Of a DNA stretch of 64,000 nucleotides, positions 48,980-56,803 are shown piece by piece. The notes beneath the pieces are model-generated. The model saw only the letters and a list, made by a program, of their open reading frames with translations, was not told where the DNA came from and ran no database searches. Origin of the DNA: Halomonas cupida (GTDB taxonomy: Bacteria; Pseudomonadota; Gammaproteobacteria; Pseudomonadales; Halomonadaceae); NCBI RefSeq assembly GCF_900142755.1, contig NZ_FRCA01000007.1, positions 62,001 through 126,000 of the forward strand, given 5' to 3'. Numbering within the stretch: position 1 is the stretch's first letter; every line of letters begins with the position of its first letter. Position numbers and translations under genes: made by a program.

Positions 48980-49927
48980 GTGCAAAGAAGGCTCATGCTA
49001 AGTGCAAAAGCTAAAAGGGAGCTAGCGGTACTTAGTGGCTACAAGTGCTCATTTCCTGGCTGTGAGCAAAATCTCATGCTCGACGGAGCATCATTTATCG
49101 GTCAATTGGCTTCGATTGAAGCTGTTCATTCGCATGGGCCGAGACACAACCCATCTAAAAATGAAACTTCTCTACTTGAGATTGATAACTATCTTCTACT
49201 TTGTCCAAATCACCATGTTATCGTCGATAGACAGCCAGAAATTTACTCAGCTGAATGGCTCAAAAAAGCAAGAGAAGATCATCTAAAAAATATTTCAGGT
49301 ATAATTTCTTCGTCGAAAGAGTTTGCGGAAGTTAAGTTAGACGATGAGGTGGAAATATCTTTAGAGCAGGCCTTAGGGGTATGGCGAAATAACAGTGAAA
49401 ATCCATCTGAAGAGGTTTGGCAAAACTTACTTAAAAAATGTCCTTCAGTGTTATCTCAGGTATTTCCTCAAAGCATGTTCCAGCTGGGTAGTAAATGCTA
49501 CGTAGGTGGTAAATCCATAAGCAATTCAGGTGGTAATCTTGTTGATTTCATCTATGCAAGTAAGCTTACAGGAAACATAGTGCTAGTAGAAATCAAGACG
49601 CCAAAGACCAAGTTATTAGGGAAAAAGTATAGAGGGAATGCTTACTCTATTAGTGAAGAGTTATCCGGCTCCTTTGTTCAGGTTCTTAATTACAAAGACC
49701 AACTAATAAAAGAGTATTATAAGTTAAGCCATAATGATGGCAGTGATACCTTTAGTGCCTTTAACCCAAAGTGTCTTGTTATTGCTGGTACGTTAGAGTC
49801 AGAGCTACAAGAAGCTACGCAATATAAGTCTTTTGAGTTATTCAGGAATAGCACTACAAATGTTGAAATACTGACCTACGATGAGCTATTCCAAAAAACA
49901 CAAGATATTCTGGATATGGTCAAGTAA
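48980..49927 (+). CDS. HNH endonuclease - Shedu (DUF4263-like) fusion, probable phage-defence nuclease
   Basis: 315 residues from a GTG-preferred or nearby start; the first Met codons are MQRRLMLSAKAKRELAVLS (initiator GTG at 48980). Residues 15-95 form a zinc-type HNH domain: CSFPGCEQNL, EAVHSHGPRHNPS, NYLLLCPNHHVIVDR. Residues about 145-270 match the Shedu nuclease domain of SduA (PF14082-type): LLKKCPSVLSQVFPQSMF, GGNLVDFIYA and the PD-(D/E)xK-like IVLVEIKTPKTKLLG, then SGSFVQVLNYKDQL. Shedu is an established single-gene anti-phage system. Low GC compared with the host and flanking attC-like sites indicate transfer as a cassette. Confidence 0.82.
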   Translation: MQRRLMLSAKAKRELAVLSGYKCSFPGCEQNLMLDGASFIGQLASIEAVHSHGPRHNPSKNETSLLEIDNYLLLCPNHHVIVDRQPEIYSAEWLKKAREDHLKNISGIISSSKEFAEVKLDDEVEISLEQALGVWRNNSENPSEEVWQNLLKKCPSVLSQVFPQSMFQLGSKCYVGGKSISNSGGNLVDFIYASKLTGNIVLVEIKTPKTKLLGKKYRGNAYSISEELSGSFVQVLNYKDQLIKEYYKLSHNDGSDTFSAFNPKCLVIAGTLESELQEATQYKSFELFRNSTTNVEILTYDELFQKTQDILDMVK

Positions 49928-49928
49928 T

Positions 49929-49993
49929 GCCTAACAAGTGGCTGTTGCCGTACGTGCCTGCGCTGCGGCACGCCGCAAAGCCAGGCGCTATAT
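49929..49993 (+). other. attC-like recombination site after the Shedu gene
   Basis: GCCTAAC, two bases after the stop, opens an imperfect palindrome: GGCTGTTGC and CGTGCC on the left pair with GGCACG and GCAAAGCC on the right with a bulged base, ending GCTATAT. This is the layout of an integron attC (box, folded arms, core). The final core has GC where GTT is expected, so it may be mutated. Confidence 0.65.
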
Positions 49994-50052
49994 CAGAGAC
50001 GACTAAAAGGCAGCTTCTGGCCGAAACAGCAATGCTCATGCTTAGGCGCTAT

Positions 50053-50240
50053 GGACCCAAAGCGGCCCTTACTGCGAAAGCGGCATGCTGATTCAGCCGT
50101 GTTATGCAGCCGGCACGATAATCTATATTATTTCGCCTATTTATGCTTAATTCATTTTAATTTCAATGGGGGTAGATCGTGAGTGATGGGCTGTGTAACC
50201 TGAATGAACGCGCCGCCGGGTTCATTGAAGTTATGTAGAG
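50053..50240 (+). repeat. 188-bp intergenic repeat, copy B
   Basis: Second copy of the unit at 48741. GTTATGC at 50101-50107 is a perfect attC-type core. The end forms a hairpin AATGAAC/GTTCATT, different in pairing from copy A. It is the leader of the gene at 50276, as copy A leads the Shedu gene. Confidence 0.75.
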
Positions 50241-50275
50241 TGGAAAATTATAATTATTACATTTTCGGAGAGCTT

Positions 50276-51250
50276 ATGGACAACTGGCTGTACACGGAAG
50301 TGATCAAAGAAGATGATCTTCGAGTGCCGACGTTTGCTAGGCAAAGTACAATTAATTGGATGAAGGCTCTACGCTTTGAAATAATAAACGAGCATGGAAG
50401 TTCAGCTAAAGAGCAGTTTGAATCTTGCGTTAGCCATTTTAAGGCTGCATACCCAAGGAAGTTGGCGCCTCTGAATAATAGCTATATTTTTGAGTCGTTG
50501 TACTCATCGCTTACTGGCTGCCTCGCTCTACAAACATCAGCTAAAAATGCCAGCAAAGAGTCATGGGTGCTTCCTAGTGCAATTGTTAGCTGGTATTACT
50601 CAGTATATTTTTCAGTTTTATCAATGCTTGGCTCTACGGGTCAATCTGTTGACGATAACCATGCATCTGTTTATCGAGCGTTTGGTTCAAATTTGTGCGA
50701 CCAGATGCCACACCCTCTGAATATGAAAGCAGTGCATGTAAATAATGAAAAATATAACTCGTTGCTTCCGAAGTATGCATCGGCTAGTAGCTTTAGCTTA
50801 AGTAAATCGTTTCCTGAGAATGAAGATGCCGCAAAAGGCATGATTCTGGAGTATCTTTCAGGAAATGCAAAATACTACACATGGTTAGCCAAAGAGAGGG
50901 TTCTCAAAAGGGCCGACTATAGTGATTTCCGAACTAAAATCGCCAAAGAAGAGAGAAATAGGCAGCTTCCTAAAACAGTAGCATTTATGCATTGTGCATT
51001 TCGATACAGAGGAAAAGCCAACTATCGAGATGGTATATATCTTACCTATGGGAAAGCATCTGCTAATGAAACGAAAGCATTTCTTGAGGACATGAAAATA
51101 GTGTCGCAGTTTGCGTTTATTGCTGCTCTCGCGCTTGCCTATCGATCACCTCTTAATCCAGAAGTAGCTAAGTTCCTAGAAGATATAGACAAAAACCTGA
51201 AAGGTATTGATTGTATCGCTGACGAAGAGTGCTTCTGGAGGTTGTTGTGA
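50276..51250 (+). CDS. unrecognised cassette-borne protein, possible HEPN-like helical fold
   Basis: 324 residues from ATG 50276, which follows TTTCGGAGAGC. I do not recognise a family. The sequence is rich in predicted helix without membrane segments; SAIVSWYYSVYFSVLSML (about residues 105-122) resembles the central helix of HEPN/MNT-type proteins, and a long helical C-terminus (FAFIAALALAYRSPL) follows. No nuclease motif is certain. It is AT-rich, opens after repeat copy B, and ends seven bases before an attC-like site, so it sits in the cassette series between the Shedu-type and DUF4209 genes; a defence or stress role is guilt by association. Confidence 0.7.
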   Translation: MDNWLYTEVIKEDDLRVPTFARQSTINWMKALRFEIINEHGSSAKEQFESCVSHFKAAYPRKLAPLNNSYIFESLYSSLTGCLALQTSAKNASKESWVLPSAIVSWYYSVYFSVLSMLGSTGQSVDDNHASVYRAFGSNLCDQMPHPLNMKAVHVNNEKYNSLLPKYASASSFSLSKSFPENEDAAKGMILEYLSGNAKYYTWLAKERVLKRADYSDFRTKIAKEERNRQLPKTVAFMHCAFRYRGKANYRDGIYLTYGKASANETKAFLEDMKIVSQFAFIAALALAYRSPLNPEVAKFLEDIDKNLKGIDCIADEECFWRLL

Positions 51251-51256
51251 ATTAAA

Positions 51257-51329
51257 ATATAACAATCTTAAACATTCGGAAAATTTACTCACTAAAGCTC
51301 CTAAATTTCCGCTGTTGCGGGCATTATGC
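51257..51329 (+). other. attC-like site after the unrecognised gene
   Basis: ATATAAC opens the site and ATTATGC closes it. CGGAAAATTT and AAATTTCCG pair with a single bulged A, the extrahelical-base feature of folded attC sites. ATATAAC is the complement of GTTATAT, one base from the GCTATAT core at the front of this unit (49987). Confidence 0.6.
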
Positions 51330-51361
51330 AATTACGTGACTCTCCAAGAAAAAAGGTCATT

Positions 51362-53188
51362 ATGGAAAATTTCTTAGAGTTAACTCGAGATCTATTTCTG
51401 GAATGCAACTGGGTTTATGACGTCCCACCAGATGACCGCTATGGGTACTCTTCGGTTAGGAGGTGTCTGCAGAAGTATTCAAAGGAAATGTTAGAGCTGG
51501 GAAAGAAAGAGCATTCCAAAGCTCTCGATCTGCTAGCACGATCGGCATCAATGATGTTGGCACCGAGCAGTATCAATGAACCCTTCAAAGCCTACTTTCA
51601 AGACTTTCAGGCAGGACGTAGATCAGCTCTGCCTGATGACTTTACGCAAGAAGAGCTGATCTTTTTTGAGGAAATTCTCAATGACGTCAATGAGCCATTG
51701 TTAAAGGCAAGACTCGCCGATCTGCTATGGCTGTTAAGAAAACCAAAAAAACCAGAGCATGCGAAGGTGGCAATAGATTCATATGTTTCCCAACCGATTG
51801 ACGATGAAACATGGCATCGTGATGTTAACGACTGTTGGGAACGTGCTGCACGACTGTGTATACAAATCAGAGACTTTGATCGCTTGAGCGCGATCAAGAG
51901 TCAGCTGTTTTCAGGCTTTTGTTCTGAATATCCAAGAAGCAAATTTATGACGCTTTGGATAGCGGATTTATTGGATAATCTTAAAATTGATAGTGATTTT
52001 AAAGAAGATATAGCGGTTTCTCTTCACAGAAAAGCAAAAGACTTACTGGGAGATGGTGACTTCCATTCTGCCAGGTCGTACTTTGAGTTGGCTTCAAAGA
52101 AGTACCAGCAATGCGACGATGAGAATGGATGGCTGGAATCTTTAATTGCGATAGCTGAGTGTTTCGAGCTAGAAGCAGATTCGCGATCTAGCGGGAGCAA
52201 TATGGTTGCTAACTCCTTCTATGAAAACGCTATACAAGCATATCGCCGCATTCCTACTAAGAATCGAGCTACTTATGGCGTCGAGGAAAAGATAATATCA
52301 ATTCGTGACAAAGTAGCAGCCTCAGGAAAAGCCTCCTTAGACGAAATGGGTATAGTAAAAACCCAAGGGATCGACATTTCCGATATTGCGAAGAAATCAA
52401 GTGAGCTTGTTTCGGGGAAGCGAAGTTCAGTAGAAGCGCTAATGTATTTTACAGGATTATTTAGCGGGCCCAAATACAAGGAGCTTAGTGAAAGCGCGAA
52501 AGAAATAATGCAGAAAAGCCTGTTTGCCAGCTTATTTGGATCAAGCCATATGAGCAGAGATGGGCGTGTAATCGCAAAAACCCCTGCCATGAATTTGGGG
52601 GCTGGTGAAGATGATCCTGCTAATCAAGCAGCGCTGCGCAGGCAAATTCAGCAACAGTTTTCTATTGAAATTCAGCTTGTAGTTGAAGGTCAAGTATTGC
52701 CAGCACTTAGACAATTGCTTATGGAGCATAGGTTTACAAAAGAGCTTATGGTGGCCGCTTGTCACCACTCGCCTATAGTTCCACAAAGTCGAGAGCAGCT
52801 ACTGGGATATGCGCTTTGGCTAGGTTTTGAACACGAATTTGGCGCCGCGATTCACTTGCTTTGCCCGCAAACCGAACATATTGTGCGATCACAGTTAAAG
52901 GAAGCAGGTGCCCATACGAGTAATATTGATAGGAAAGGCATTGAAAATGAGAATGGTTTAAGCACACTGATGGAGATGAAAGAAGCGCTTAAATTATTCG
53001 GCGAAGATTTAACTTTTGAGATAAAGAGCGTTTTTACAGATGCGCTTGGATTTAATTTGCGTAATGAAGTGGCCCATGGTTTGTTGGACGATAATACCTC
53101 GTCATCAATACATACCATTTACGCTTGGTGGATGATTCTTAGATTGGTTATTCGCTCAATCGTGGATGGAAATCCTAAGAGGCAATAA
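51362..53188 (+). CDS. DUF4209-type protein with an RNxxAH (HEPN-like) motif
   Basis: 608 residues from ATG 51362. The C-terminal part (about residues 480-600) has the DUF4209 feel: GIENENGLSTLMEMKEAL, then FNLRNEVAHGLLDDNTSS and YAWWMILRLVIRSIVDGN. RNEVAH is the R-x4-H motif of HEPN ribonucleases and is the family's most conserved element. The first 300 residues are TPR-like helices (HARSYFELASKKYQQCDDE). HEPN proteins often act as RNases in abortive infection, so a defence role is plausible but not shown. AT-rich, between two attC-like sites. Confidence 0.78.
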   Translation: MENFLELTRDLFLECNWVYDVPPDDRYGYSSVRRCLQKYSKEMLELGKKEHSKALDLLARSASMMLAPSSINEPFKAYFQDFQAGRRSALPDDFTQEELIFFEEILNDVNEPLLKARLADLLWLLRKPKKPEHAKVAIDSYVSQPIDDETWHRDVNDCWERAARLCIQIRDFDRLSAIKSQLFSGFCSEYPRSKFMTLWIADLLDNLKIDSDFKEDIAVSLHRKAKDLLGDGDFHSARSYFELASKKYQQCDDENGWLESLIAIAECFELEADSRSSGSNMVANSFYENAIQAYRRIPTKNRATYGVEEKIISIRDKVAASGKASLDEMGIVKTQGIDISDIAKKSSELVSGKRSSVEALMYFTGLFSGPKYKELSESAKEIMQKSLFASLFGSSHMSRDGRVIAKTPAMNLGAGEDDPANQAALRRQIQQQFSIEIQLVVEGQVLPALRQLLMEHRFTKELMVAACHHSPIVPQSREQLLGYALWLGFEHEFGAAIHLLCPQTEHIVRSQLKEAGAHTSNIDRKGIENENGLSTLMEMKEALKLFGEDLTFEIKSVFTDALGFNLRNEVAHGLLDDNTSSSIHTIYAWWMILRLVIRSIVDGNPKRQ

Positions 53189-53212
53189 CTAATGCACCGG
53201 ACAAATTCCCCC
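53183..53212 (+). other. truncated attC-like left half after DUF4209
   Basis: CAATAAC overlaps the stop and is followed by TAATGCACCGGACAAATTCC, the same CGGACAAATT arm as in the site at 58787. The right half is missing and ordinary chromosomal sequence follows, as if the array end was cut here. Confidence 0.45.
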
Positions 53213-53320
53213 ACCGCCCTCACACCATCTATACCGCTACAACGGTACCTTCCTTCCCGACGACGTACGAGCCATGGCCGACTCTCCGGCCAGGCCCGCT
53301 ATCCGCAAGGATGATGTGGC

Positions 53321-54235
53321 TCAGGTCGTGACGCTACGGCCCAGCAACTCCAGCATGCCCTCTGCGATTTCCTTGCCATGGGTTTCGATGGCGAAATGGC
53401 CCGAGTCGAGGAAACGTACCTCGGCGTTCGGGTTGTCGCGTTTGAATGCTTCGGCGCCTGGCGGTATGAAGAATGGGTCCTTGTCGCCCCAGATCGCCAG
53501 TGTCGGGGGCTGGTAGCGACGGAAGAACTCGTGCAGCTGCGTGTACTGCTTGACGTTCTCACCATAGTCCAGCAGCAGATCCATCTGTGCCTCGACGCCA
53601 ATGCGCTCGATGGCGGCATGGGCCAACTGGTAGGTCTCTGGCGGAATCAGCGAGGTGTCGCTGACGCCTTCGATGTACTGCCACTTGATCATCTCGAAGG
53701 TGTTGAACCGGCGCAGGGATTCGCGGTTCTCAGCGGTCGGCTCGGCCCATGCCTTGCGCATGTCTGCCCAGCCCTCACTCAAGCCCTCTTCGTAGGCATT
53801 GCCGTTCTGGCTCACGATCGCGGTGATCTTCTGTGGGTGCTTCACCGCCAGACGCCAACCGACCGGAGCGCCGTAATCAAATACGTACATGGCGAAGCGA
53901 TCCAGCCCGCTGGCCACGGTGAAGTCATCAATCACCGATGCCAGGTTGTCGAAGGTGTAGTTGAACTCAACACCCGGCAAGACCGTGGTCTGGCCGAAGC
54001 CAGGCAGGTCGGGAGCGATCACATGGTACTTCCGGGCCAGTTGCGGAATCAGGTCGCGAAACATGTATGACGACGCGGCGAACCCGTGCAGCAACAGCAC
54101 GGCTGGTGCATCCGGTGATCCGGCTTCGCGATAGAAGACGCTGACGCCCTGGACTTCTATGGTCCTGTAATGGATCTGCACAGGATTCTCGGTGCTGTTG
54201 GCACTGGCTGCAGATGGCATTTCTCTGGTGTTCAT
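53321..54235 (-). CDS. alpha/beta hydrolase of the haloalkane dehalogenase / epoxide hydrolase type
   Basis: 304 residues, start ATG 54235 after GAGGAACACC; an 18-codon longer frame enters the operator region. Oxyanion motif LLLHGFAASSYMF (about residue 49), nucleophile elbow VFDYGAPVGWRL with Asp instead of Ser (about 119), acid in WGDKDPFFIPPG (about 251) and His in LDSGHFAIETHG (about 279). The Asp nucleophile marks ester-intermediate enzymes of the dehalogenase/epoxide hydrolase branch. It is divergent from a CGNR zinc-finger regulator. Confidence 0.88.
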   Translation of the reverse strand: MNTREMPSAASANSTENPVQIHYRTIEVQGVSVFYREAGSPDAPAVLLLHGFAASSYMFRDLIPQLARKYHVIAPDLPGFGQTTVLPGVEFNYTFDNLASVIDDFTVASGLDRFAMYVFDYGAPVGWRLAVKHPQKITAIVSQNGNAYEEGLSEGWADMRKAWAEPTAENRESLRRFNTFEMIKWQYIEGVSDTSLIPPETYQLAHAAIERIGVEAQMDLLLDYGENVKQYTQLHEFFRRYQPPTLAIWGDKDPFFIPPGAEAFKRDNPNAEVRFLDSGHFAIETHGKEIAEGMLELLGRSVTT

Positions 54236-54273
54236 GGTGTTCCTCGACGCTAAAGCTGGTGTGAAAACTTTAA

Positions 54274-54360
54274 TAACCTCTATACTCAAACCAAACAGGT
54301 TACTCGAGGCTGAGCATGAGCCAGCCCTTGATAACCTGTCAAACTATTTTTTAGAGGTTA
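54274..54360. promoter_or_regulatory. four-half-site operator between the hydrolase and CGNR genes
   Basis: TAACCTCTA (54274-54282) is inverse to TAGAGGTTA (54352-54360), and nested inside them ACAGGTTA (54295-54302) is inverse to TAACCTGT (54332-54339). All four share AGGTTA/TAACCT. The outer left site overlaps a TATAGA box for the hydrolase and the outer right one ends four bases before the regulator's ATG, so binding would control both genes. Confidence 0.65.
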
Positions 54361-54364
54361 CGAA

Positions 54365-54970
54365 ATGACAGATGCAGGAATGCCGAGCGACGGCAGCCTG
54401 GCCGAGGCGCCAATGGTGGGTGACCATCTCGCGATGGACTTGCTGAATACCGAGGCGCACGACAACGGCGATGTCATCGAATACTGGAACAGCGGCAACG
54501 ATGTGCTCCATTGGCTGGAGCGGAGTGGTGTCGTTTCGGCGCCGGAGGACAAGGCGATTGATCTTGCAGAGCTGCTCACGCAGGCGAAAGCGCTACGGGC
54601 ACTGGCGCGACAGCTCATCGTGCAGCGCAAGGACGATCAGTTGGGCGATATCAGTGACCTGAACGAGTACCTGCACACCTACCCCAGCGTCCCGCACCTG
54701 GAACGCGACAGCGAAGGTAACCTGGTGTTGACTCGTACGGCATGCGGTGAGCCGGTCGCAACCCTCCTCGGCCCGGTCGCCGAGTCGGTGGCGCAGTTAC
54801 TGGTGGAAGGCAACTTCACCCTCGTCAAACAGTGCGATCATCCTGACTGCATCCTGTGGTTCTACGACCGCACCAAGGCACGCAAGCGTCGCTGGTGCAG
54901 CATGGCTCTGTGCGGCAACCGCTACAAGGCGGCCCAGTTCAGGAAGAGAACCAGCGGTGCAACGCCCTGA
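54365..54970 (+). CDS. CGNR zinc-finger transcriptional regulator (ABATE + CGNR)
   Basis: 201 residues. An N-terminal ABATE-type ligand domain (GDHLAMDLLNTEAHDNGDVI, about residues 19-38) is followed by the CGNR zinc finger at the C-terminus (CDHPDCILWFYDRTKARKRR, WCSMALCGNR, about 158-188). These regulators usually control a neighbouring catabolic or detoxification gene, here the divergent hydrolase, and the four AGGTTA half-sites in the shared gap are its probable operators, including autoregulation. Confidence 0.9.
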   Translation: MTDAGMPSDGSLAEAPMVGDHLAMDLLNTEAHDNGDVIEYWNSGNDVLHWLERSGVVSAPEDKAIDLAELLTQAKALRALARQLIVQRKDDQLGDISDLNEYLHTYPSVPHLERDSEGNLVLTRTACGEPVATLLGPVAESVAQLLVEGNFTLVKQCDHPDCILWFYDRTKARKRRWCSMALCGNRYKAAQFRKRTSGATP

Positions 54971-55287
54971 ATCACAATGTCGGCGTTGACCGGCTCGCCG
55001 CCCAGCAGCAGATCGGCTTCTGGCCACCAGCAGGAATTGAATATCAGGATTCAATGGATGATGGTGGCTTCAAGAAGTGTGGAGCAGTATGGGTGGGTAT
55101 AAGTGGATATGCATGAATGGATAGATATGCAGAGGCATGCGCGTGTCGCAGAAGTCTTGCGGGCTGACGTGAAGAGAACAGCCCTCCTCCCCCGGGGGCC
55201 ATATCCTGGCAGGGAAACTGTTAACCTCCTCATGATCACCCACGGCTAAACATCGGGCCATCACGCACCACAGCAGGAGCACCTTGA

Positions 55288-56184
55288 ATGTTCTTCTCTC
55301 TACATGGCCACGGACGCGGCCTGGCGATGGCGGCCGCAGGCGTCACGGTCCTGAGCTTCGACAGCCTGCTGGTCCGGCTGGCAGCGACGGATGGATGGAA
55401 CATCATCTTCTGGCGTGGAGCCCTGATGGCACTATCGCTCGGCTTGCTGTGCCTCAATGGGCGCAGGCTGGCGACGCTGCGTGAGAACCCTAGCGTTGCT
55501 CTCTTCTCTGCAATAACGCTGGGTATCACCTCCAGCCTGTTTGTCCTCGCGGTCATGAACACCAAGGTCGCCAATGTGGTGGTCATCCTGAGTGCCGCCC
55601 CGCTGTTTGCTGCCATCTTCACGCGTTGCTTTCTGCATGAGACGGTAGCCATGCGGACCTGGCTGGCGATCATAGCGGCCATGGCAGGCATGCTGATCGT
55701 GTTCTCTGGTTCGCTGTCCGGCGAAGGCCTGCTCGGCGATATCTATGCGGTGATCGCAGCAGCCGCCGTCGGGGGTAACCTCACCCTCCTGCGCCGTCAC
55801 CCCAACCTGGACAGAGTTCCCCTCATCGCCATAGGGGGCGGGTTATCGGCATTGATTGCCTGGCCGATGGCAACGCCACTGGCCCTGACAACACAAAGCT
55901 ACGGCGTCCTGGCACTGATGGGACTATTGCAGATGCCATTGGCCACCGCACTGATCAATAACGCGACCCGCTATCTGCCATCGGCGGAAGTTGCCCTGTT
56001 CTATTTGATTGAAGCGGTGTTCGGCACCCTGTGGGTCTGGTGGTGGCTGGACGAGCAGCCACCTCAGGCGACCCTGCTCGGCGGCTCCCTGATCCTGTTG
56101 ACGCTCTTCGTCAATGCATGGCTGGGCCTACGCAGCTCAACCCGCCGAATGGCTCAGCCTACCGGCGAGTGCCGCAGCCAATAG
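55288..56184 (+). CDS. EamA/DMT-family membrane exporter
   Basis: 298 residues, ten predicted membrane segments in two EamA halves (AMAAAGVTVLSFDSLLVRLA first, MATPLALTTQSYGVLALMGL in the second half). The E-x-F/W block FYLIEAVFGTLWVWWWLDEQ near residue 235 is typical. DMT transporters move amino acids, sugars or drugs; the cargo is unknown. The ATG at 55288 follows GGAGCACC. It is the last ordinary chromosomal gene before the second cassette cluster. Confidence 0.9.
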   Translation: MFFSLHGHGRGLAMAAAGVTVLSFDSLLVRLAATDGWNIIFWRGALMALSLGLLCLNGRRLATLRENPSVALFSAITLGITSSLFVLAVMNTKVANVVVILSAAPLFAAIFTRCFLHETVAMRTWLAIIAAMAGMLIVFSGSLSGEGLLGDIYAVIAAAAVGGNLTLLRRHPNLDRVPLIAIGGGLSALIAWPMATPLALTTQSYGVLALMGLLQMPLATALINNATRYLPSAEVALFYLIEAVFGTLWVWWWLDEQPPQATLLGGSLILLTLFVNAWLGLRSSTRRMAQPTGECRSQ

Positions 56185-56357
56185 CGACCAACCCGCCCAT
56201 CCAGAAGCAGCTTCTGCCATTGCGCCTCTCCGGAGGCGTATATTGCTTTCACCAAGCACGGCACTAGAGCCCCAGCCTGGTGAAGCCATGACATCGTGGC
56301 CACTCCCATCAGTAACGGCCAGTGGTTCGGTAGTGCAGGCCAAAGCCGCTTTGTCGA

Positions 56358-56607
56358 CTGGAAGTAAGTGCCTGCATACAGTGCATCGCTCACCAACTCA
56401 GGAACAATCTCCCCCACCACCCTTTTCAACACCATCTCGACCAGCTTCGTTGACTGCGGGTTGACGAAAAAACTGTGCCGAAAAAGTGGGCATAAGCATT
56501 ATTGTCTGCTAAAAGAGACATAATGGATAAATTTTGTAACGTCGATGCCGGTTTGGGATCTGGAGGGACTGCATGGTTATGGCTTGCTTGGATGGCTGCT
56601 TTCGACC
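56358..56607 (+). repeat. long flanking repeat R2, copy 2
   Basis: Second copy of the 48510-48745 unit. It includes CATAAGCATTATTGTCTGCT, AAAAGAGACATA and TGGATAAATTTTG. GTTAGAG at 56620-56626 just after it resembles an attC core but has no convincing partner. Confidence 0.8.
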
Positions 56608-56803
56608 CATTGCTGACGTTAGAGCGTCATTAGTTCACGACTGTTTTGCAGCAGGTTGCCGATGGTAGTCACTTTTGGGAACCACGAAGCTGATCGGTAG
56701 TACACAGTCTGCCAATTATGGCGCCCCGATACAGGTTCAACTTCAACTGGCCATGGGCTCAAGTCTGCCCCATATCCCAACTTCTGAGAGCAGAGGAATC
56801 ATC

